Shown: positions 34,318-47,336, counted from the first letter of the stretch. The stretch: DNA of 64,000 nt from Rhizoclosmatium globosum (GCA_002104985.1 MCGO01000184.1:1-64000); one strand, 5' to 3'. The notes: generated from the letters alone by a model not told the origin. Numbers and translations: made by a program.

Positions 34318-34903
34318 GTGCGAAAATCGGAGACGCTTTTCTTTCTTCACAATTTGCTTTCCCCAACCTCATTTCTTGCATCCAAGACGCTTAATCACGG
34401 TTAGAATAAACTTAACTTCATGAGTGCTACAAAGAAAACACACACAAGACAAATCAGAGTTAGGTCTAATTATTTGTTGTTTTTGTTTTGAAGCGGAACT
34501 TCAAAACAGCAATGATTGTCAGCAAAATCCTCCAACAAACATCCCTCATTCGCTGCAGGGGCTCAGCTCAACCCATCCTCTATGATAAGGATATACCGTT
34601 GAAGATACGTATAGCCGCATTCAAATCTTCGCAGCCTCGTTCTATCTCTTTGATGCTAACACGCGAGTTAAACCAGAACTATTGACCGCGAGCCTTCCAA
34701 AGCCCCATGTCACATCAAAAATCCAAACCATGTACAATGTACACGCGTTTTGTGGTACGTTGATTATTTATCGTGTGAGGGGAGTCGTTTAAGATGTGAT
34801 TCTAAACAACCAAGCAACAGCAGATTTGTCGCCGTATGCATACAAGGCGAACTTCCTTCTACTTTGACTCCTCTATTTGGTTCTTGGCTTCTTTATTTGG
34901 GAT

Positions 34904-35193
34904 CTCGATAGACTGGGGCGGTACAACGCAAGTGCGTGTAGTCATACCTATGGCGATGTCCTTTGATTGGCAGAGTCGTGTTGGTACCTCCACAGTTGGG
35001 ATAGCGTCCCCATGCATGAGATTCCCTGTTCTATTCCCTTATATTCTTTTTTCCTTTCTATTTTGGTGTCTCGATGGACTGGGGCGGTACAACGCAAGTG
35101 CGTGTAGTCATACCTATGGCGATGTCCTTTGATTGGCAGAGTCGTGTTGTTTACCTCCACAGTTGGGATAGCGTCCCCATGCATAAGATTCTG
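34904..35193 (+). repeat. Structured repeat family, array 1 (two units, period 165)
   Basis: Units start at 34904 and 35069 (CTCGATRGACTGGGGCGGTA). Each carries CCTATGGCGATG, GGCAGAGTCGTG and the hairpin GGGAT-AGC-GTCCC (34998-35010 and 35165-35177), followed by a pyrimidine-rich spacer. The array ends 105 bases beyond the LYS2 stop codon. Confidence 0.85.
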
Positions 35194-35297
35194 AATTCAA
35201 TAAAATTACGTATCAAACACATGACTCAATCACATAAACAGTACTTCAGCTTCTATTACTGAACGAACAAAACAATGAGAATAGGTGATAAACAAAA

Positions 35298-38200
35298 TCA
35301 CTGTCCAGTTCTCTTAACAGCCTCCAACCCCTTCAAGCTCTCCCAAACAGCCAACCGTCTCATCTCAACATCCCCACCAACAGGTGCATCCAAGAACCCA
35401 ATCTCCCTCAAATACCCAAAGTACAAACTCATCACGTCACGCATGTCTGGACAAACAACCTTGGACCCAACGCATACCTTGACAGTATTGCTTTCATCGA
35501 GTTCAGGCGATCGCGTACTTGTCGGTAAATCATCCAACACAAAGTGAAGCAGTGGGAAAAGAGCGTGTGGATCTTTTTCCTTCTCGGCATCAATTATGGG
35601 CGTAAGTGTCAAATCCATCAACGAAGTTCTCCATGTAATGTAATCCGTAAGTTGGACATTGTATCCGTGAGCCTTGATTTGAGCAAACAAGTCGTCGAAT
35701 CGGTAGTGATGCTTGTTCCAGATATGGAATACTCCAAGAGCGAGAGACTCCTCCTTGGAAGCAACTTCAGCAACTGCATCCGCAACGTAATCCACGGAAC
35801 ACATGTTGACAATGTTAGAAATGCTGGGGACTTGACCCAACTGGATACATCCCTTGACAAGACGCCAGATGAAATCGTCGGTGTTGTTGACACCGGTTTG
35901 AGAGTCACCGACAATATAACCCGGGCGGATAATTGTAGCTGGAACACCACGCTCCCGCGCTCTCATAACAAGCTTTTCGGCAACCCACTTGGTCTGACCA
36001 TACCCAGATCGAAGACCCTTACGAGCTCCCTCCAAGTCATCGCTTTCAGGCACAGCCTCTCCAGCATTCAAATACCTCCGAATGTAGTAATTCGTGTCCA
36101 AAACACTCGTCGACGAAACAAGGTGGAAAGCCTTCAACCGTCCAGTAGTCGCCAACCTCAACGCCCAATGAGTTCCCATAACATTCGCAGCGCGAAGCTT
36201 ATGGTAAGGGTACACCCAATGAACCAAAGCACCATTATGCACAACAACATCAACCTCCTCACAAAGCTGAGCCCATCGATCTGCACTGATACCCAACTGG
36301 TCTTCACCCAAATCTCCAATCTCAGCTGAAACACGACCTTCCCAGTCCGCAGAGTAAACCAAATGCCTCTCTCCGTTCTCTTTCAACCGCTTCCATCCGG
36401 TAGCAGCGTCTCTGGCACGAACGAGACAAACGACTTTACAGCCAGGGAACCGCTTCAACAGCGAGTTGAGGACAAACACACCAAGGAACCCAGTGGCGCC
36501 TGTCAAGAAGAAAACAGCAGGACGGCCTAACGCAGTCAACTCCTTGAACTCAAAGGAACGACCGAGAGCAGTCACATTCACATCATCATCAACAACCTCC
36601 AAATCCTCAGCATACGGGAAGATATCCTCTCCAGCGTCTTCAGAAGAACTACTCACAGCCCTCTGCCGTCCCTTCTGCTGCTCGATATTCAAATCCGAGT
36701 TCCGCAATGCCTCAACAGCACCCGCCATCAACTCAATCGTGGGATCAGAATACACAACACCCATAGGAATCTCAATCGCAAGCGCCTTTCTCAAGCTAAA
36801 CACTAACCGCGTCGCCAAAATTGAGTGTCCACCCAAATCAAAGAAGTTGTCACTCAGAGAAATAGTATCTTCCTTCACGTTCAACAACGTGGCCCAGACA
36901 GACCGGATAGAAGCTTGGACGGGAGTCAACTCAGAAGCGTCAACAGTAGCTACGGGTGCGTTTCCAAACAACGCTGCAGTGTCTGGGAACGGTAACACGT
37001 TCTTATCAATCTTTCCGTTGGGTGTCAACGGCATTCTTCGGATCGGCGCGATAACAGTTGGAACAGCGTATGCAGGAAGCTTCAACTTCAAATACTCGCG
37101 AATCTCCTTCACAAGCGCGCGGAGGTCCATTCCGTCAAAGTCAGCGCCGAGGGGTACAAAGTACGAGACAAGTGTAGGTTCCTCGAATTTATCACGACGC
37201 ACGAGAGTAACGTTTTCACGGACGCCAGGGTGTTGAGACAGGTGTGTGTCGATTTCACCGAGCTCGATACGGAAGCCACGGATCTTGACTTGATCGTCGG
37301 CTCGGCCTGTGCACTCGACGCTTCCGTCGGGTCTGTACCGACCCAAGTCTCCCGTCTTGTACATGCGGTCGCGCGCGCCGTGGTAGTACTCGAGGGGTTT
37401 GTCGACTCGCTTGGAGAGGTCGTTGAAGGGGTTTGTGAGGAACTTGGATGCAGTCACGTCATCTAGTTTGAGGTATCCTTCGGCGAGACCACCACTTCGG
37501 ACGTGAATTTCTCCGACTTCACCGACACCGCAGAGGAGGCCGTGGGCGTTGATGACGAGGAGTTGGACATTTTGCATACCCTTTCCGGCGGGCATGATGT
37601 CCTTTTGGAGGGAGAGGAAGGAAGGATTTACGGAAGGTGGTGGGATGGGGAGGTATGATACAGCACGCTGGGTTTCGGTTGTTCCGTACATATTGATGAT
37701 TGTACAGTTTGAGGCAAGGAACTGCAAACGAGACACATCACGCTTGGTCAAGATATCTCCAACAAAGAAGGCGTTGCGAAGTGTTGGAATGGATGTCGTG
37801 GCGTTCGCAGACAGCAACTGTCCCATGGCTGGAGTCAAGTGAGTCACAGTAATTCCGTGAGAAGACATCCACGAAGCGAGTTGACCTGGAGTAGCGATAT
37901 CCGCGCTGGTAGGGATATGCAACTGAGCACCGAGGAAGATGGGTGTGAAGATATCACGCTGAATAGGGTCGTGTGCAATTCCACTCAACATAGTGAACCG
38001 CTCGGCTTCAGACATGTTAAACTCCTTGCGCATCCATGGGTAGAAATGAGTCAACGAGAAATGACGTCCGCGCACACCCTTTGGAATACCAGTAGAGCCA
38101 GAGGTAAATGAAAGAGTTCCGATACTGTCTGGACCCAAGACAACACCAGGGTGGACAGTCCTGAGCGACTGAACGGCATCCAAGGCGTCGCCAGAAGCAA

Positions 38201-40201
38201 CCGCTCCTCCAGTCAATGATCCATCAGCCTGAATTTCAAGAGAAGGAATCTCGACCTTGATTTCGAGCTCGTTGGAGACATAGGCACGAACTTGTTCATC
38301 CAAGACACCAGCCTTCTTCAAGACCACCAAACCTCGAGGTTGAACGACTTGCAGGTACACAATCTGTCTTGGAGGAGGGTATGCTGGGTCTATTTAAACA
38401 TAAGAGTTAGTTGACAGCTTTGAAGGAGAAAAACTCGTACCAATAACACTGAATGTGGCTCCACTCTTGAGTACACCCATAACAGCAACCACCAAGTCAA
38501 CTCCACGGTAAGAGTACAAGACAACCACGTCCTCTCTCTGAATCCCGCCCTTAATCAAAGCATGAGCGACAACATTAGCAGCCTCATTGATTTGCTTGTA
38601 CGTAAAAGACCTTTCCGTGCTTGTTACACTATTCGTCAGAATCAAAACCAACAATCAGCCACAAAAGTCAGGAGAAGGGCTAACCAAAAAACACAAACAA
38701 ACTCACCCATCTTCACCCAACAACGACTCAACAACACAAACCCGCTCCGGAACCTCCACAGCCCTCTTCTCCAACACATCCGTAATCGCCCCTTCAAACC
38801 CATCCCACTTCAAATCCGCCGTCGGATCGGGCAACCGCTCCTTCTGCGCCTGCGTCAACAAACTCAGCTCCCCAACCTTCTTGGCCGGGTGCGCAGCCGC
38901 TTGAACAATCAGCGACTCAAGTTGGTCGAGAAGGTCAGCGATACGGGCAGAAGAAAAGAGGATTGAGTTGTAGAGGATTTTGATTTCGAGGGGAGGATTC
39001 GACGGAGGGTTGGGGATTGGGAGATGAGGACTGTTAGGTCGCAGGCGGAGGATGAGGAGGAGACTGTTGAGAGGGTTTCTGGGGTTGTGTCTGTTAAGTT
39101 GAAGAAGCGGACCTGAGTTGAATGAGATTTTGGGTTTAATTCAGAATGTTGAAGTCGGAAGGAGGGTGGGTATATGTGAATAGAGGTTGTTTGCCACTAC
39201 TTGACACTCGCTTCAGTTGTCGACTCTATTTCCAACTAACCAACATCTTTCATACTTCATTCTCACTTCGCTTGATATCGAACGCAAGTGGCCTTAAACC
39301 TTTCTTTGCTCGATCCAAAGCTTAAGCGACATCTTTAACTTCCACCGGCCGTCACACTCCACCGACTATAATCAACTTCAAACTCTCATCATCTCACTCT
39401 TTTTCTCAATTCAACTGCTGCTGATCAAGGTAACCCATTCTCCAACTTTATCTACTCAAGTGCCTCTCCACTCCACCGCAGGTCCAGCAAGTCAACTTCC
39501 ACCCTTCAAGTTTTACTTTGCTCTGTCTCTTTCCCTCCCTCTCTCTATCTCTCCCTCCATCAGATCCTCTCCGCCAATCAGTTCTTATCTCTAGAGCCTC
39601 AACCAATGACTCATCGAATCACATACCTTAAACAAGGAAGGATTCTGCTGCAACTCCGTCTCCGGTCCTGGCGCATCAGTTCCTTTAGGTGAAGGTGCTT
39701 GAGGGAACATGTAGTCGAGGAGAGCCTGGAAGGGGACTTCCGAGTCCTGAGCCTCCTTTGTAGCCTGAGCGACGCCATCCAGGATGTGAGCGAAGGGGGC
39801 ATCATTATCGACGCGGCACCTTCAGTGTTTCGGCGATAGTTATTAGAGCGAGATCCTTTTCATAAAACACACACACACACACACCGCACAACAAGCACAT
39901 TCGACGAGGCACTTGACGAGCCCACGCACACGTCTTCTTCGCCGGCGTGGCGTCGCAGCAGAACAACAAAAGCGGCGAGAAGAACATTGAACGGCGAGTG
40001 AGTTGTTGTTGTTGTTGTTGTCGAAGTTGTCGAAGAAGTCAACGCAAGTCGCAACAACGACACCGACGTCGTCTCGCCAACTTCTCTCGTCGTCGATGAC
40101 TCAACAAACTGCGCTGGAATTGCACGTGGGTAGTCGGAGGGAAGAACGAGGTCGCTCTGTCCTGCGAGGCGCCTGGCGTTGCGTGCGAGGAGGCCTTCCA
40201 T
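35298..40201 (-). CDS. LYS2: L-2-aminoadipate reductase, one frame break
   Basis: Exons 40201-39885, 39819-39627, 39112-38707, 38628-38441 and 38389-35298, about 1,398 residues if one base is restored. It reduces 2-aminoadipate to the semialdehyde in the fungal lysine pathway, after activation by a pantetheinyl transferase. Domains: N-terminal segment (LAGQSDLVLPSDYPRAIPAQ), adenylation domain (LSFTSGSTGIPKG near residue 460; GDLGRYRPDG), carrier domain with the Ser attachment site in FDLGGHSILA (about 888), and a NADPH-binding reductase domain (LTGATGFLG, about 998; GYGQTKW). In exon 3, between about 39010 and 39035, the frame must slip by -1 between DLTVLISQS and LEIKILYNSILFSS. The summed exon length is also one base short of a multiple of three. 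Intron 2 is unusually long (514 bases). Confidence 0.93.
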
Positions 40202-40429
40202 TCTCTTTTTTTGTCTTATCAGTGGAGATCTGGAAACACGCTGATAACAACAGGAACGGGTGATTCACTCGGAATCAATCGGAATCTACTCTTCCTACTT
40301 CCTTCTTTCCGAGATGCTTTCAGATGTGATAGCCACACTTTCTTCCTCTTTTTCATCATTTACAACTGTAATTGTTGAACAAATTATCCCCATCATTCTC
40401 ATCTTGAATGGGATTCCACGAAGATCCTG

Positions 40430-41010
40430 ATGCTGTTGTTGAAGAAAACAATATAAACTTGTGCAATCCCCTTCCCACAAACACCCCCAATACTTCTTCC
40501 AAATAATCTTTATGGTCACTACTGGTCTCTATGCTGTTACTGTTGCTCTTGCTGTTCCTGGTCTTGGTCCTCTTCTTGTTCCTGGTCCTGCCTCTCCTGC
40601 TGTTCGGGTTCCTGAAGCTGTAGCTGATATTGATTATGCAGAGGAAATTGATCCAACTTCCACCAGCGGAATATCCTGCTACTCAATTGATGTAGCAGTT
40701 TGATACTTTGAGGGCCACTGTAATAAGTTCTTTCAGAGTTTTGGTTTTGATATCGTCCTTTATATTTCTCAACCGTACCATCAGTCAAGAAAAAATATCG
40801 ATAGCATTTCAGGGTTTCATGTGTTAGAATATTTTAACTCAAATAATAAATAGTAACAGCTCCAAATTTTGACTTAAAGTTCCTCCACGTCAACAACAAA
40901 ATTGTCAGAACCAAATATCACCCCCAAATGCTAGCTTTTTTGATTGTAATTAACAGAATGATGTTACTTTTTGTAACAGTCAACCCCCACTGCCCGCCCC
41001 CCTACAAGTT
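40430..41010. repeat. Duplicated module M, diverged copy 1, with Q-rich remnant
   Basis: It shares with 44.8-45.1 kb and 48.95-49.25 kb the order: CCCCAATACTTCTTCC, Gln/Leu-codon-rich sequence, AATAATAAATAGTAACAGCTCC, then CAAAATTGTCAGA and CACCCCCAAA. Read on the minus strand, 40788-40537 gives a Gln/Glu-rich peptide (EPEQQERQDQEQEEDQ) that resembles the tails of the RRM-polyQ genes, so I take this as remains of such a gene. A further Gln-codon stretch lies at 41090-41130. Confidence 0.6.
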
Positions 41011-41273
41011 TTGGGACTCTCCCGAGATTATCCACATCATCTTCTTGGACGGAATCCACGCTTTGAATTAATTCATTGTCATTCCTCGTTGTCTTGCTGT
41101 AGTTGTAGTTGTTGCAGTTGTTGCTATTGGTGTAAGAAGTCTTACATGTAAAGGCTTCAAGAAGTTCATTTTTGTCGGAATGATATTAAGGTTACTTTAC
41201 GGAGTATATTCCACATCTAGGTTCTTAAACACAGTCAAAATAAAAAAACGACAGACCCAAAAATGAATGTTCT

Positions 41274-44200
41274 TCAAGCAGCCACAACAAAGAACTGCTC
41301 GACACCATAGTATTGACGGTAGAGGTTAGAAATCCCCAATAGCGTGTCCTTGTGGAAAATTTCCAAACTCTCTTCTTGGATCAACTTGACGACAGCTTCC
41401 TCCTTACTTGATACTTTCACAAACTCAAAGATTTGATCCCGCAAGAGATCATGCAGATCCAGAGCCAACACAGACTCCAACACCTGTTTTTTGCTTGGAA
41501 CATCGCCTCCCTTCTGCCCTTTCACCCAAGCAATCACAGCAGCGTCAACACCTTTCGATTCCATAGAATCAGCCAACTTGAATTTCACGCCTTCCTCCGT
41601 CAAGGTCGCAGTCAACCAGAATACGAATCCGTTTCCGTCTTTCGTCACATGTTCCAACTCTGCATCTTCGCCGATAGAAACATCGCCATTGAACGAAACC
41701 AACGCGGCAGCCAAATCTCTTCCTAATCTACTGGCACAAATATCATGAGCGCACATTTGCTCCCACGCCATCAAGTCTCCAATAGATTTCAGTAATCTCA
41801 GTCGAGGAGCAGGCAACAAGTTCGGATCGTGGCTTGAAGTATCACAAAGCAAGAACTGCGCTGTTTGGAACCGCTTGCTCTGCTTCTCAATCAAAGCATA
41901 CAAAGTCCGCAACGTCTGATCAGCAGTCAACGGCATTTGAGGTTTCTTGTTTTCACCCTTCAACATCAATGGCTCGTCGTCGCTGCCGGATTCTTCTGCT
42001 GAGGTGACTTGACGCAATGGGCTGTGGTTGTTTGCGCGGATTTCACCGGCTTCGGTAAGGGACTGGAGGATTTCAAGTTGGGTTTCAAGAAGCAAGTGGG
42101 CTAATGGCTCGTGACCGACCCATTGAAGGACGCGGAGTTCAAAGACTTGCCACAATGCGAGCAAAAGAGGTCGGCCAACTTGGAGAGTAGAGTCGTTCGC
42201 AGTCGCTGGGCGAGATGTAGCGCTTATAGAGATAGAACGAGCAGCGCGGCTGATGGATGGATCAACCTTGCCACTCTTGACTGCGAGTCTGACAATCTTG
42301 TCAACAAGGCGACGAGTCTCTGATGGCCATTGAGCGACCATACTTCTCAACAACATGTTCATCAAAACACTCAACAGCTTGAGTTTCTTGACAAGCAAAC
42401 GGTTGCTACGAGCTGGATGAATAGTACTCAATTCGATTTGATCCAAAAGGCTCAGAGTCGATGTGATCCAAGAGAAATCAAAACGTGGGTTGAAGAGCTT
42501 CTTTGAAAGATCGCTGGCTGGAGTGGCAGAGTTCATGAGCAAGTGAACTGGTTTGTCAACCAATGTTTCAAAAGCAATGTTGAGTGTCAATGGTTCCGTA
42601 ACACCGGCTGATGGAAGAGTAGCCTCAATATAGAAGGTGGATGGCGCCTTTGGTGGGTGCTTAGGATCGGCCAACGGCTCTTGCGAAATAAGGGTAGTGT
42701 GAATTTCGTGAGCAGCCAAGTATTCGTTGGCAACAGTGACACTGACACGATTGCATTCGACCATGTAAGCAACACACTCATTGATAGCGTGTGCAGGAGC
42801 TCCAGCAGCAATAGCAATGTTTCTGGCGTGCAAGCTCATGTGACCACGCTGAATACCTTCAGTAGAGAGTGCTCGCATTGCAGCAAAATTCTGTGCAAGA
42901 CCGATCGCAGCCATTCCCTATTCACATACAAGTCAATTTTCAGCTATATACGGAAAGAAATCTTACCATGGCCAGCTCTTTAGAGTCAGGGTGTCCCATA
43001 ATCCCCAACAGGTATTGGTAAACTGGGTTCGTTTTCAAGACTCCTCCCTTAGTACCCACACTCATTGGCATTTCGATTTCACCGCAAAAGAAGAGTCCTT
43101 CTTCTGATTCTCCGTCGTTCACAACCAAACCTGGCTCTCTTTCAACCCAGTAGTTGGTCAAGGATGTGTACTTTTCTGGATTTCCTTCGTCAAAGGCACC
43201 GCATCCAGAAGCCCAAGCATGAGCAGCAGCTTCAATTGCACGCCAATCTTGTCCAGTAGCAACAGCAACAGCATCAATACCGTTCATGATACCCTTATTG
43301 TGAGTAGTAGATCTGAATGGATCGTCCTGTGCCCACTCCAAGCTCTCCAACATTCTCGTCGCAACTTGACGTCCAGTAAAATTCTTGTATTTCAACGCCT
43401 TCAACGGCATTCTGAAACTGGCGCGCACCATTCTCTCTGTCGCCAAGTTACTCACAATCCGAATTCCGATACGTCCCTTCACCCACTCTGCCAAAAATGG
43501 CGCCACACCTTCACTAACCGTGGAAGCTGCGTTCGCACCCATAGCGTCACACACATCCAGATGCAAATGCACAACCAACCACCTCTCATCACACGCCCGT
43601 CCACCAACAAGCACAACTTCTCTTTCTTTCCGTTTCCTTTCAGTAGCAGGCTTTCGCAACGGCGTTCTCACAGTAACGTCCACAACACCACCACCACGCG
43701 CAAGCATATTCGGGACCAACGAATTCGCCAAATCAATAAGTTCCTGCTTACGACCTCTGATGTGATCTGCAGCAGCAAGCACGTCTGGAACGTCAAGAAT
43801 TGAGACCTGGGCGTATGTGATGTTCCGCGGGGAAGTTGAAGCGACAAAACCGGTTGAGCCTGGACAACAGATTGTCTTTGCAGCACCAGAGACAGCGGCA
43901 ACGACGGAAGGTTCTTCAACGACCATTGGGATGACAGTAGGTTTTCCGTTGATGACAAAGTTGAGGGCGAGGCCGACTGGAAGACCCATTGTTCCGATAC
44001 AGTTCCTGCACGACACGGAAACATACGTAGTGTTTTAATATTAATAAAGGGAGGGGGAACGCAAGATACAGGAACATACTCAATCATGTTATCGGCGACT
44101 TTCTCGTCCAAACCTGTCACGGGAAACTCCTGGTCCTGCACATCGACATTCAAGCCAGCCAGAGAAACAGTTGACATGATCTTTGTCAGGTCGACCTCCG

Positions 44201-44363
44201 AGTCGCCACTTGCCCTGAGCTGGCTCGATGCACTTGATGGAAACAGGGTTGGATACACTAGGCGAAGCTGGTTCTGGCGCTCGCGAAGAGCTTTCTTGTG
44301 GAAACCAGACCAGATGCTTTGCTGGTTGGAGCTGTTCGTTGATGCCTGGTCCGTTGTTAACAT
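41274..44363 (-). CDS. HMGR: Class II HMG-CoA reductase with a long C-terminal extension
   Basis: Exons 44363-44080, 44005-42967 and 42917-41274 give 988 residues. The enzyme makes mevalonate from HMG-CoA (or the reverse in bacteria that grow on mevalonate). The first 515 residues follow the class II pattern, not the eukaryotic class I: catalytic Glu in MIENCIGT (E95), [21 protein letters not shown], Lys in [11 protein letters not shown] (about K331), Asp in GQDWRA (about D347) and the His region GHMSLHARN (about 467-474). No membrane helices precede it. The remaining 470 residues (from about [16 protein letters not shown]) are absent from ordinary class II enzymes of about 430 residues and are not recognisable. 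Start chosen at the ATG giving [18 protein letters not shown], typical of class II N-termini. Confidence 0.92.
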
Positions 44364-44448
44364 GGATGCCCAATTTGCTGTTTTGTGGTTTGGGCGCTGG
44401 TTTGGCGTGTTCGATTTTCTCGAAATCAGGCCATCCCATCTAACTAAA

Positions 44449-45480
44449 TAAACCACAACAATGCCTTTATTTGAGACATGTACCTACAAGACTGACGCTG
44501 TATCATATTATACTGCCCGGAACGAACGCAAACTCTCCCTCCAAAGAAACCATTCTTAGTCCATCTGCATACGTATGGATCATAATCCTTTTCATTCAGT
44601 CCTAATGAATTATACATGATACTTCCGCCGTCAGAGTCTGAGTATAACCAATACGTGAAGGTCCAGTGTGTTTCTATCTGGTGCATTTTATGATATTGTG
44701 AAACTATGGAAAAAGATATTCACCGGATAGAAGCGGGGAGAATCCAATGACGACGTACAAGCCTGATTAGCATGGTCAAATATGCATTCCCCCTTCGCGC
44801 AATTCCCCAATACTTCTTCCTAATCAGCCTCGAGGCTGCAACTGTTGTTCTCACTGTACCTTGTTCCTCTCCTCTTCTTGTTCCTGGTCCTAACTCTCCT
44901 GCTGTTTATGTTCTCGATCTTTGATGCGGATACCATCCATGGAATATCATGCTTTGCCAACAGTCAAAAGAAATAGCGAATGCATTTCAGCTTGTCACGT
45001 CTTTGAAGATTCTACTCAAATAATAAATAGTAACAGCTCCAGTTTTGACATAAAGTTCTTCCACGTCAACAAAATTGTCAGACCAAATCTCACCCCCAAA
45101 CAAACGGAACTCCCAACTGACCAGCGGCACCTCATCCCATGTCCACTCTACTTCATCGACTTAAAAACATGTAGCTGGTACGTAGTGTCATACCGTATTC
45201 CTCCGTGAAAAAACGCGCTTTTCTAACATCATACTGCTTATACAGTTCGTCTTTGTCCTCGTCTGCCCATACCGAACGCGTCAAGTTACTTCTGCTACAT
45301 TCACTTTGTCTTCTGGTCTGGTTTGGTCTCCTTCGTCAATCTTTCTCTCGGTCTTCTGGTCTGGTTTGGTCTCGGTCTTCTGGTTCTGGTCCACTGGTTT
45401 CAAGTCAAGATCAAGTTCTCCACGTTTGTTCTTCTCTCTCCTGTTTGATTCCTTTCCTTTTTTTTTCTTTTATGTATCAT
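44449..45480. repeat. Duplicated module M, copy 2
   Basis: Nearly identical to 48613-49690. It starts 86 bases upstream of the HMGR start codon and leads into structured-repeat array 2. It contains a 95-residue plus-strand frame (44921-45208) that is conserved in copy 3, and a minus-strand frame with LYSDSDGGSIMYNSLGLNEK conserved likewise. The duplication is too recent to say whether either is protein-coding. Confidence 0.9.
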
Positions 45481-45494
45481 ATACCTTTTACTGT

Positions 45495-46140
45495 CCGTTG
45501 GGCTGGGATGGGTGACAACGCCAGGTTCTGATTTGATCGGCCTATGGCAATGCTGATGGCAGAGTCGCGTTTCTTCCTGTACAGCCGAGACTATGTCTCC
45601 TTGCGACGTGACAGTGTTTCTCTTTTGGCTTTATCCTTTGGTTTTCCTTCTGTTTAATTTAATGCTATCCGTTGGGCTGGGATGGGTGACAACGCCAGGT
45701 TCTGATTTGATCGGCCTATGGCAATGCTGATGGCAGAGTCGCGTTTCTTCCTGTACAGCTGAGACTATGTCTCCTTGCGACGTGACAGTGTTTCTCTTTT
45801 GGCTTTATCCTTTGGTTTTCCTTCTGTTTAATTTAATGCTATCCGTTGGGCTGGGATGGGTGACAACGCCAGGTTCTGATTTGATCGGCCTATGGCAATG
45901 CTGATGGCAGAGTCGCGTTTCTTCCTGTACAGCTGAGACTATGTCTCCTTGCGACGTGACAGTGTTTCTCTTTTGGCTTTATCGTTTGGTTTTCCTTCTG
46001 TTTAATTTAATGCTATCCGTTGGGCTGGGATGGGTGACAACGCCAGGTTCTGATTTGATCGGCCTATGGCGATGCTGATGGCAGAGTCGCGTTTCTTCCT
46101 GTACAGCCGAGACTATGTCTCCTTGCAACTTGACGGTGTT
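45495..46140 (+). repeat. Structured repeat family, array 2 (four units, period 174)
   Basis: Units begin CCGTTGGGCTGGGATGGGTG at 45495, 45669, 45843 and 46017. Each has CCTATGGC.ATG, GGCAGAGTCGCG, hairpin GAGAC-TAT-GTCTC (first at 45587-45599) and, in units 1-3, GTCGC/GCGAC flanking that hairpin. A pyrimidine-rich spacer closes each unit. The array ends about 150 bases beyond the stop codon of RRM-polyQ gene 1. Confidence 0.9.
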
Positions 46141-46290
46141 TCTTTCTGGCTGTTCTTCTTTCTTCGCTCCTCTCATTTTTGTGCATTGTAATAAATAGAA
46201 TGTTACTCTTGGAACAGCTTTATTTCAACCCATTCCACTTCCAGATCCCACCCCTACAATGTTTGACTTTTCGCCCTCAAATGATACCAA

Positions 46291-47336
46291 TCATCTTCTT
46301 CTTGAACGTTGTTGTTGTAGGTGTTGTAGTTGTTGTAGTTGCAGTAGTTGCTGTTGAAGTTGAAGTTGCTGTTGCTGTTGCTGTTGTAGTTGTAGCTGTT
46401 GTCGATGTAGTAGCTGTTGCCGATGTTCCTCGTGTCTCTGCTGTTGTTCTTGGTCATTTTGTTGTTGCCGCTGCCGCCGTTGTAGTTGACCAGGGGTGAG
46501 TCTGGCAAACAATGTCCTGCGTCGTCCCTCCAGCCTTGGAGCTTCTTGCACAACGACAGGCAGCAACTGTGCCTGATTACAAATTAAATTTGAATTAGCA
46601 ATGGTAAAACTTTGTAGATATGACTATACACATACTGTTAGCCGCGCATTCGCTTGCTCCAGCCGGATGACAGACGCTTCCAAGCGCGCCAATTGGGCTT
46701 GTTGAACATTAATCTGTTCGTGTAAGCCTGGAATTGTGCGCAGAGCTTCCGCGTCCTCAGAGGTGAGCAACTAAACAAGGGAGGATGTAAGTAGCTGTTG
46801 GATATTATGACAGAATAAGCTCACTAGCGGTTGCTGTTGGGCGTTTGAGGGCCCAGAAGCATTAGCTGTTGCGGGCTGAGGATATGATAGGAATGTTACA
46901 ATTGGGTAATGCGGGATTTGTGGAGACTTACTGCACCGGACCCACATACTTCGCCAGCCCACCCGTCCTCCTCCACATCCTGTCTAACAATCAAAACACG
47001 CCCGTTGAAAGTGGTTCCGTTGAGGGTGACTTGAGTACCGCGTTAGTGTACGGGAATATGAGAAAGGGTTTGACAAAAGGAGCGTACGAATTGAAGCGGC
47101 AGCATCAGTCACAGTCGCCATTGTAACCGCTGCACTACGTCCAGTTATAAGGCCACTTTCCACTGCACCGGCTCCCTCCAACAAAACCCGAAGTTCTGGC
47201 CAAGAAACGGCGGTTGGCAGGTTACTGATGTATAATCGCGTAGATGTCGTAGATGTGACGGTAGCCTGGTCAGACATTCAACATAAGCCATTGAAAGAAG
47301 ATGATGAAAGAAGGAATCACTCACTTGTTTACTCAT
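46291..47336 (-). CDS. RRM-polyQ protein 1
   Basis: Exons 47336-47325, 47265-47088, 47029-46932, 46875-46825, 46770-46636 and 46572-46291, 251 residues. Exon 1 encodes MSKQ. The RRM (RLYISNLPTAVSWPELRVLL, then AAVTMATV) is cut by a phase-1 intron after Ser-Ile. The Pro/Ala-rich exon 4 ends GPSNAQQQPL. Exon 5 (45 codons: LLTSEDAEALRTIPGLHEQI…) has the same length and position as in gene 2. The last exon is Gln/Leu/Arg-rich (QRRQRQQQNDQEQQQ). Likely an RNA-binding protein with a low-complexity, possibly prion-like or coiled-coil tail. The acceptor chosen for exon 3 (ACTCAAG) is the least certain. Part of a minus-strand family at 46-56 kb. Confidence 0.75.

Noticed and set aside
44089..44439. 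Alternative first exon of HMGR starting MGWPDFEKIEHAK
   Set aside because: It is in another frame; the chosen frame gives the class II N-terminal pattern and runs through the catalytic Glu.
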